DNA from: an uncultured bacterium
GTDB lineage: Bacteria > Bacillota > Clostridia > Oscillospirales > Oscillospiraceae
Length of the DNA stretch: 9,045 nt
Direction: 5' to 3'
Assembly (NCBI GenBank): GCA_949288405.1
Contig: CASEKM010000167.1
Location: forward strand, 1 to 9,045
Below, piece by piece: positions 4,830 to 9,045 of the stretch (position 1 is the stretch's first letter; each line of letters begins with the position of its first letter). Under the pieces are notes generated by a model. The model was not told the DNA's origin and did not search any database. It saw nothing but the letters and a program-made list of their open reading frames with translations. The translations under genes and the position numbers were made by a program.

Positions 4830-6320
4830 ATGACGGAGAACTGCAAGCCCTGCCCCCACTGCGGGGCCTCCCTTCCCGCAGAGGCCTCCTTCTGCCCCTA
4901 CTGCGGCAAAAGCGTCAACGCGCGCAAGGAACTTGTTCCTCCAGCGTTAAGCTGGAGGAGAGCCCTGCGCAGGGCTCTCCCGATTTTTGCGGTTCTTCTG
5001 CTGCTGGCAGCGGCGGGGATGGGCTGGTACCTCTCCACCCGGCCCCAGGTCTACGACGACGGCGGCACTGGAGAGGTGATCTACACCGACGAGGACGGCA
5101 CCTATCAGATCCTCCTGGGCTGGCGGGACACCCCCTATGAACCGGCCCCCGTCATCACCCAAACGGCGGAACAAGACGAGGAGTACACCTTCCCCGTCTG
5201 TCTGTTTATCCACCACAAGGACACCGGCGCCAATGCCGGGGGGATCTTTCTGCGGAAGGTGGCGTCGGTCACTGCGGAGTTTGACACGCCGGACGACCCC
5301 TCCGGCTACATCCGCTACGGCGAGCCGGCCTATGAGAGCTACGCCCCCGACGCCGCCCTCACCAGCTTCACCCAGTTCCTGGGCCGGGAGAACTCCGCCC
5401 GGGGCACCTGGACCATCACCATGGAAAACGGGGACGTGATCCTGCTCCACCAGACGCTGAACGTGGACCTGATCGAGACCGTGGACATCTACCCGGAGGA
5501 CGCGCCCATGGATACCATCGAGGCTCTCCAAACCCTGGTGGACTCCATCGGGGACCAGGTCGGGGACCATGACGTGGTGAATCTCCACCTGCCCGCCGTC
5601 ACCTATGAGGGGGACCTGTCCATCACCGGCCGGTCGGTAAATCTGTACGGCTATACGGAGGGGGAGGGCCGCACGGTCTTTACCGGCTCCGTCCAGGTGA
5701 ATCCGAAGATCGACAACGGGGTCAACTATCTCTATGACCTTGATTTTGTGGGGAGCGGAGACGGGGTGGGCGTCACCGCCGCCCAGCGGACCTGGACCAT
5801 CGGCTGCACCTTCACCGGCTGGCGCACCGCCCTGATGTGCCACGGCACCGGGGCCGACGGCGGCATCTGCTATACCGAATGCCGCTTTGAGGGCAATGAG
5901 GTGGCCGTCCACTACAACACCAACCGGACAAACTTTTTCAACTCCGTCGCCCCGGACAACCAGTTCCTCCGCAACGGCACTGCCATCCTGATCGAGGGGG
6001 AACCTGTGGATCAGACTATGGGCCTGCCCGGCTGCCGGTTTGAGGGCAACGGCACCGACATCGACAACCGCAGCGGCCAGCCTTTGGACATCTCCCAGGC
6101 GCCAGCCTTTGGACATCTCCCAGGCCATGTTTCAATAGAGCATCCGGCACACAGCGGGCCGGCGGCTCCCTCGCCTGGGAGTGGCCGGCCCGCTGTTTTT
6201 TTACCATTCATGTCGAAAATCCTACCATTCGATGCACTGTCCTTGCAAAATCGCCTTTCCGCGCTAAAATATTTTTATACGATCGACAGCGCCCCTTCCA
6301 GTGCGGATCAGGCCGCCTGA
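4830..6320 (+). CDS. Zinc-ribbon, single-span membrane protein with external beta-helix-like domain; 3' end frameshifted by a tandem duplication
   Basis: Not a named family. N-terminus: zinc ribbon CPHCG (8-12) and CPYCG (22-26). Then a basic linker WRRALRRAL, a membrane segment (about 51-69, PIFAVLLLLAAAGMGWYL) and a long outside region. Residues about 250-420 show short strand-turn repeats with Asn, Gly and aromatic ladders (DLSITGRSVNLYGY, CTFTGW, CRFEGNEVAVHYN, CRFEGNGTDIDN), as in right-handed beta-helix proteins. The ribbon is predicted cytosolic, where it could meet the kinase. ATG 4830 has GGAGG 9 nt upstream inside the kinase gene and is 1 base past the kinase stop. A 25-bp tandem duplication (6076-6125) shifts the frame after residue 423; with one copy the protein would end AMFQ at TAG 6136-6138, 427 aa. 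As sequenced it gains 73 unrelated residues to 496 aa. Role suggested by context: sensor, substrate or anchor of the kinase. Confidence 0.8.
   Translation: MTENCKPCPHCGASLPAEASFCPYCGKSVNARKELVPPALSWRRALRRALPIFAVLLLLAAAGMGWYLSTRPQVYDDGGTGEVIYTDEDGTYQILLGWRDTPYEPAPVITQTAEQDEEYTFPVCLFIHHKDTGANAGGIFLRKVASVTAEFDTPDDPSGYIRYGEPAYESYAPDAALTSFTQFLGRENSARGTWTITMENGDVILLHQTLNVDLIETVDIYPEDAPMDTIEALQTLVDSIGDQVGDHDVVNLHLPAVTYEGDLSITGRSVNLYGYTEGEGRTVFTGSVQVNPKIDNGVNYLYDLDFVGSGDGVGVTAAQRTWTIGCTFTGWRTALMCHGTGADGGICYTECRFEGNEVAVHYNTNRTNFFNSVAPDNQFLRNGTAILIEGEPVDQTMGLPGCRFEGNGTDIDNRSGQPLDISQAPAFGHLPGHVSIEHPAHSGPAAPSPGSGRPAVFLPFMSKILPFDALSLQNRLSALKYFYTIDSAPSSADQAA
4937..4988 (+). repeat. Double palindrome with T-run inside the membrane-protein gene
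   Basis: First stem TCCTCCAGC (4937-4945) with GCTGGAGGA (4951-4959), loop GTTAA. It overlaps a perfect 24-bp palindrome at 4957-4980 centred on TGC|GCA (half-site GGAGAGCCCTGC). TTTTT follows at 4984-4988. The layout is that of an intrinsic terminator or of a small palindromic repeat element inserted in frame; it encodes the linker ALSWRRALRRAL just before the membrane span. Function is not known. Confidence 0.6.
6076..6125 (+). repeat. Exact 25-bp tandem duplication
   Basis: Copies at 6076-6100 and 6101-6125 are identical over 25 bp (unit begins GCCAGCCTTTGG and ends TCTCCCAGGC) and adjoin directly. Since 25 is not a multiple of three, the second copy shifts the reading frame of the membrane-protein gene and bypasses its TAG at 6136. 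Confidence 0.97.
6152..6202 (+). terminator. Intrinsic terminator of the kinase-membrane protein operon
   Basis: A 12-bp stem, CAGCGGGCCGGC (6152-6163) with GCCGGCCCGCTG (6184-6195), plus an inner CTCCC/GGGAG stem, then seven T (6196-6202). It lies 13 bases after the presumed original TAG at 6136-6138, which supports that stop as the true end; the frameshifted frame reads straight through it. Confidence 0.9.
6202..6230 (+). promoter_or_regulatory. 21-bp-spaced direct repeats, candidate LytTR binding sites
   Basis: TACCATTC at 6202-6209 and again at 6223-6230, start-to-start 21 bp, i.e. two helix turns. LytTR regulators are known to bind pairs of about 9-bp direct repeats separated by about 12 bp. 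The pair ends 12 bases before a -35 element and precedes two LytTR genes, so autoregulation is likely. Confidence 0.55.
6243..6270 (+). promoter_or_regulatory. Promoter of the LytTR gene pair
   Basis: TTGCAA (6243-6248), 16-nt spacer, TAAAAT (6265-6270; 5 of 6 to the -10 consensus). Transcription would start near 6277, leaving a leader of about 110 nt in which I see no riboswitch or terminator. The weak -35 fits an activator-dependent promoter. Confidence 0.5.
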
Positions 6321-6386
6321 ACACCGGCACAGCATCCGATCCCGCATCTCCCTGACCTGAACCGAATCTTTGGAGAGGTGAATTCT

Positions 6387-7088
6387 TTGCGTTTTTTGAT
6401 CCACATGAATACGCCGGAGGAGGAGGCCGCGCTGGCCGGGATGCTCCGGCTCTGGGCCAGGCTCACCTGCGCCGATCTGGAGACGGCCCCCTGGGACCCC
6501 GCGGCCGCTCCTCCCGCCGTCCTCTTCTGGGATCTGGACAGCCGCCTGCCTCCGCCCCAGCTCCCCGACGGGCCCTCCGCCCTTCTGGTGTGCTCCTCCA
6601 GCAGTCAGGCCGCCATCGACAGCTACTCCCTCCACCCGGACGGGTTTCTTCATAAACCCATCCGGCAGGAGGACCTGCACGCCGCCCTGCGCCGCTGTAT
6701 CAAGGTGTGGTGGGACGCCCTGGACCGGCTGGAGATCCTGTCCGACCGTCTCCGGGTCCGCCTCCCCCTGTGCGACCTGGTGTGGGCGGAGGGCGCCCGG
6801 CGGGGCTGTCTGGTCCACAGCTCCCACGAGTGCATCTCGAACCGGGAGTCCCTCTCCGCCCTGGAGGCGCGCCTGCCCGGGGCGCTCTTTTTCCGCTGTC
6901 AGCGCAGCTTTCTGGTGAATCTCACCCACGTTCAGAAGCTGGACAGCCAGGGGTTCCACATGTCCGACGGGGCGGTGGTCCCCCTGAGCCGGAACAGCCG
7001 GGCGGCGGCGGTCCAGGCCTATCAGCGGCTGCGCCGCCTGATGGAGGAGGGCTCCGCTCCAGAAGAGGAGGGAAACATCCATGAATGA
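6387..7088 (+). CDS. LytTR-type regulator with degenerate receiver domain
   Basis: 233 aa from TTG 6387. The N-terminal part (1-105) has receiver-like layout, VLFWDLDS (45-52) and a retained FLHKPI (Lys 90), but lacks the N-terminal acidic pair, and the Thr/Ser switch region is a serine string (CSSSSQ). Phosphorylation by the usual chemistry is therefore doubtful. The C-terminal part (about 120-215) is a LytTR DNA-binding domain: LCDLVWAEG, a gap, then FFRCQRSFLVNLTHVQKL and MSDGAVVPLSRN, the conserved RSFLVNL signature. TTG 6387 is preferred over GTG 6378 because GGAGAGG (6372-6378) lies 8 nt upstream of it and touches GTG. The gene overlaps the next by 8 bases. It is similar to that neighbour in the LytTR part, suggesting tandem duplication; it may act as a partner or modulator of it. 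Confidence 0.85.
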   Translation: MRFLIHMNTPEEEAALAGMLRLWARLTCADLETAPWDPAAAPPAVLFWDLDSRLPPPQLPDGPSALLVCSSSSQAAIDSYSLHPDGFLHKPIRQEDLHAALRRCIKVWWDALDRLEILSDRLRVRLPLCDLVWAEGARRGCLVHSSHECISNRESLSALEARLPGALFFRCQRSFLVNLTHVQKLDSQGFHMSDGAVVPLSRNSRAAAVQAYQRLRRLMEEGSAPEEEGNIHE

Positions 7089-7812
7089 GCTTCGGATGGC
7101 GGTGTGCGACGATCTGGCGGAGGAGCGGGTCCAGCTGGCCCGCATGGTCCGCTCCTATGCCCAGCGGCGGGGGCTGTCCATGGAGCTGCGCCTGTTTGCC
7201 AGCGGGAACGAGCTGCTGGACGCGGCCCGGCGGCCGGACTTCTGCCACATCCTGTTTCTGGACATCTTCATGCCCGGCCTGTCCGGGCTGGACACCGCCC
7301 GGCAGCTCCGGGCCGCCGGTTGCCTGGCGTCCATCGTCTTTGCCACCACCAGCCAGGACTACGGGGTGATGAGCTTTGACGTGCAGGCCGCGGACTACCT
7401 GGTCAAGCCCTTCCAGCAGGAGGACGTGGACCGGACCCTGGACTGGTGCCTGGAGCACATGCCCGAGTCCCTGCGGGTCCTGTCCGTCTACGCCCAGGGG
7501 GAGTGGCAGGAGCTCCCTCTGGCCTCCATCTCCTACATCGAGGTGCTGGGCCACCAGTGCCACATCCACACCAGCCGCCGGACCCTGGTAGTCCGCCGCG
7601 GCCTGGACGATCTGGAGGGCGCCATCGACAGCCGGGATTTTCTCCGCTGCCACCGCAGCTTTCTGGTCAACCTGAACTGCGTCGAGCGCATCCAGGGCAG
7701 CGACTTCTGCCTGTCGGACGGCTCTCTGGTCCCCATCAGCTCCGCCAATTTGACCAAGATCCGCAACGCCTATACGGACTGGATCTATAGGAAGGCGTGG
7801 GAAAACAAATAA
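7081..7812 (+). CDS. LytTR-family response regulator (AgrA/LytR type)
   Basis: 243 aa, cytosolic two-component response regulator. The receiver is complete: acidic pair CDD (Asp 10-11), phosphoacceptor Asp 61 in FLDIFMPGLSG, switch Thr in FATTSQDYG (89-90), and Lys 109 in YLVKPF. The LytTR domain (about 132-236) carries ISYIEVLGHQCHIHT, DFLRCHRSFLVNLNCVERI and SDGSLVPIS, typical of regulators that bind paired direct repeats. ATG 7081 has GAGGAGGG 8 nt upstream; the start overlaps the previous stop, so the two are translationally coupled. A very strong terminator begins at the stop codon, so no sensor kinase is in the operon and the phosphate donor must be elsewhere. Likely target: the direct repeats at 6202-6230. 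Confidence 0.92.
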   Translation: MNELRMAVCDDLAEERVQLARMVRSYAQRRGLSMELRLFASGNELLDAARRPDFCHILFLDIFMPGLSGLDTARQLRAAGCLASIVFATTSQDYGVMSFDVQAADYLVKPFQQEDVDRTLDWCLEHMPESLRVLSVYAQGEWQELPLASISYIEVLGHQCHIHTSRRTLVVRRGLDDLEGAIDSRDFLRCHRSFLVNLNCVERIQGSDFCLSDGSLVPISSANLTKIRNAYTDWIYRKAWENK

Positions 7813-7855
7813 AAGATAGCGAAAACCGCGGCTGGGCGGTTTTCGCTATCTTTTT
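7811..7855. terminator. Strong, probably bidirectional terminator
   Basis: A 15-bp perfect stem (GATAGCGAAAACCGC, 7815-7829, with 7836-7850), six-base loop, extended by A4/T4 pairs; TTTTT follows on plus, CTTTTATTTG on minus. It starts at the stop of the second LytTR gene and can also end transcription from the minus-strand gene at the right. Confidence 0.93.
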
Positions 7856-7859
7856 GCCT

Positions 7860-8039
7860 TCATAATCCGAGGTCTTTTTTTAGAGTCTCTCTGCTTTTTT
7901 CTATGCCCTCTTCAAGGGAACGCACCTCTTCTACAGAACTAGTTCCTTGCTGCACCTCTCTTCCGCCGCCTCTTAGGTCATACACATAACTGACTCCTCC
8001 TCCATTCTTGAATGGGATCAAGAATTTAATCTGTTGAAG
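7860..8039 (-). pseudogene. Lower-GC strip with a protein-like frame: possible frameshifted 3' end of the neighbouring gene or small orphan ORF
   Basis: Reading on the minus strand from 8039 to the TGA at 7862-7860 gives about 59 residues without a stop: LQQIKFLIPFKNGGG, then VSYVYDLRGGGREVQQGTSS, then VEEVRSLEEGIEKS and RETLKKDLGL. It has strand-like beginnings and an amphipathic Glu/Lys helix at the end, so it looks like a real C-terminus. Codon use (AGA, ATA, TTA, AGT) and base composition differ from the GC-rich neighbours. It is in the -1 frame relative to the gene ending at 8018, whose last codons it overlaps, so a one-base indel would join them. No good start is seen; TTG 8021 lacks a ribosome site, and a GTG at 7964-7962 (a 42-residue product) has GGAGGAGG about 10 nt upstream. 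I do not recognise the peptide. Confidence 0.4.
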
Positions 8040-9045
8040 AACCGCCGGCGGAAACGGGAACGCTTCGTGGCCAGGGACTCTTTTCGGGCCGGGGCCGGGA
8101 GCAGTATCTTGCGGTAGTCTTGAGCGGCCTCGCTCGTGCCCGTGTTCACCTCTGACATGAACATCTGTGCCCGCCGGGCCATGGTGCCCCTATCTTCATC
8201 GGAGCTCATTGTGCCGAACTGCGGCCCCAAAGCGCGCAGGGCAAAGTTGTTCATCAGCATCTCGCTCGTATTGGCCTCATCCCCCAGCTCCTGGGATCGG
8301 GCGAAGGCGGGCTTGGAGTTGTTGAGCACGCGCATGATGGGCGCGTTCTCCCGCACGCTGTTGGCCAGCTCCGCCACTGCCTCCGGAGCCCCGTGGGAGG
8401 ATGCCTCGATGCTCTGCTCGGGCGTGGGGCCCTTTACGCCTCTGATTGGGGTGGGATCCGCCGTCCTGGACGCGTTGTAGACTCTGGACAGCATCTCCTG
8501 GGGCACCATGACCTTGAGCATATCGTTGTAGGCTGTGTACTCGCCGAGTTCGTTGCCCCGGAATGCCTGCTTGGCCTCCGCCACCCCCCGGCCGTTGCGC
8601 CTTTCCAGCTCATCGCCCATGCGGGAGTTAAAGCCGCTCACCACCCGATCCTGCAACGCGGTATCCGCCAGCAGCTTCTCTCTGCTTGTGTTCAAGACCA
8701 TTTGATGCAGGGCGGCCCCCCCGACGTTGGTGTACTCGCTTTTCCCCAGTTTGACCGGCCCTCCGTCCTGGAGCTCGGAGAGCTTGCTCATCCGATCCAT
8801 GAACTGCTGCTGAATGGCGTCCTTGTCTGCACCTTCTGCTTTGAGGGCCTGATCCCGCTGGGATATGGCCTCGGTGAAAACCTCCTGTCCCCAGTTGCCC
8901 TGGGACACCAGCGTGGGCTCGGAGATCTTCGGTTTTTTCTTCGCCTGCATGGGCCCAGCGGCGGAGAGGGCGGTGGAGGTGGTGGAGATGGGTGTCACCG
9001 GGCCGGTGTAGACGCTCTCCCCGGCGGCGGCCAGGGCCCCCTCCC
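8018..9045 (-). CDS. Unrecognised protein, 5' part outside window
   Basis: An open frame covers 341 codons from the right edge to TGA 8020-8018. A GTG at 8998 could start it, but the frame stays open to the edge with similar composition (ESVYTGPVTPISTTSTALSA) and no ribosome site before the GTG, so the true start is probably outside. I see no known catalytic motif, membrane span or signal. The visible part begins as a Ser/Thr/Ala-rich low-complexity linker, continues as polar helix-rich sequence (SQRDQALKAEGADKDAIQQQ, MDRMSKLSELQD), then alternates Ala/Glu/Asn-rich helices (EAVAELANSVRENAPIMRVL) and ends strongly basic (KRSRFRRRFFNRLNS). It lies on the other side of the shared terminator from the LytTR genes. 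The ending may be altered by a frameshift (see the strip at 7860-8039). A structural, phage or secreted-effector role cannot be distinguished here. Confidence 0.6.
   Translation of the reverse strand, partial: EGALAAAGESVYTGPVTPISTTSTALSAAGPMQAKKKPKISEPTLVSQGNWGQEVFTEAISQRDQALKAEGADKDAIQQQFMDRMSKLSELQDGGPVKLGKSEYTNVGGAALHQMVLNTSREKLLADTALQDRVVSGFNSRMGDELERRNGRGVAEAKQAFRGNELGEYTAYNDMLKVMVPQEMLSRVYNASRTADPTPIRGVKGPTPEQSIEASSHGAPEAVAELANSVRENAPIMRVLNNSKPAFARSQELGDEANTSEMLMNNFALRALGPQFGTMSSDEDRGTMARRAQMFMSEVNTGTSEAAQDYRKILLPAPARKESLATKRSRFRRRFFNRLNS

Noticed and set aside
4061..4846. A 261-residue minus-strand frame
   Set aside because: Opposite the kinase catalytic motifs, and its start lies inside another gene without a ribosome site.
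4947..6128. A 393-residue open frame on the minus strand
   Set aside because: Antisense shadow of the zinc-ribbon membrane gene; low-complexity Val/Gly/Asp product with no motifs.
6264..7653. Two long minus-strand frames opposite the LytTR genes (6264-7145 and 6922-7653)
   Set aside because: They overlap each other and lie opposite clear receiver and LytTR motifs; compositional shadows.
8002..8015. Perfect dyad CCATTC-TT-GAATGG
   Set aside because: Considered as an operator related to the CCATTC in the LytTR repeats, but it is inverted rather than direct, lies within the protein-like strip, and has no promoter nearby; probably chance.
8018..8040. Programmed -1 frameshift joining the right-edge gene to the downstream frame
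   Set aside because: No X XXY YYZ slippery heptamer is present in the overlap, so an indel or unrelated segments are more likely.

Overview
The window is high-GC, densely packed bacterial DNA. The protein families point to a gut Clostridia member of the Oscillospiraceae/Flavonifractor-Lawsonibacter kind: a But/4-hydroxybutyrate-type CoA-transferase, a RhlE-like helicase with a long basic tail, a soluble eukaryotic-type kinase beside an XRE regulator, LytTR regulators, and strong AGGAGG-like ribosome sites. That assignment is inference from family resemblance. I saw no tRNA, rRNA, CRISPR array or transposase.

Left block, minus strand (1-3501). An extended -10 promoter near 3493-3501 drives a shikimate-kinase-like gene, then a DEAD-box RNA helicase, then a butyryl-CoA:acetate / 4-hydroxybutyrate-type CoA-transferase that leaves the window at base 1. 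I see no terminator between them, so they may be co-transcribed. The helicase lacks about 14 conserved residues just before motif V (in frame), and the CoA-transferase is frameshifted by a loss of about 14 bases. Either would abolish or impair function if real.

Middle block (3551-6202). This is the most interesting part. An XRE-type regulator (minus) and a small soluble Ser/Thr kinase (plus) diverge from a 70-bp region in which a 17-bp perfect dyad covers both predicted -10 elements. One base after the kinase comes a gene for a zinc-ribbon, single-membrane-span protein with an external beta-helix-like domain. The three look like one signalling module: regulator, cytoplasmic kinase, membrane sensor or substrate. 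The membrane gene contains an in-frame terminator-like palindrome and ends in an exact 25-bp tandem duplication that pushes it past its probable original stop and through its own terminator.

Right-centre block, plus strand (6202-7855). Two 8-bp direct repeats spaced exactly 21 bp, the layout of LytTR-family binding sites, precede a promoter and two overlapping genes for paralogous LytTR regulators. The first has a degenerate receiver, the second a complete one. No histidine kinase accompanies them, and a very strong terminator follows directly.

Right edge, minus strand (7860-9045). An unrecognised Ala/Arg-rich protein runs in from outside the window. Just past its stop is a strip of lower GC whose shifted frame reads as a convincing C-terminal protein segment, possibly a frameshifted continuation.
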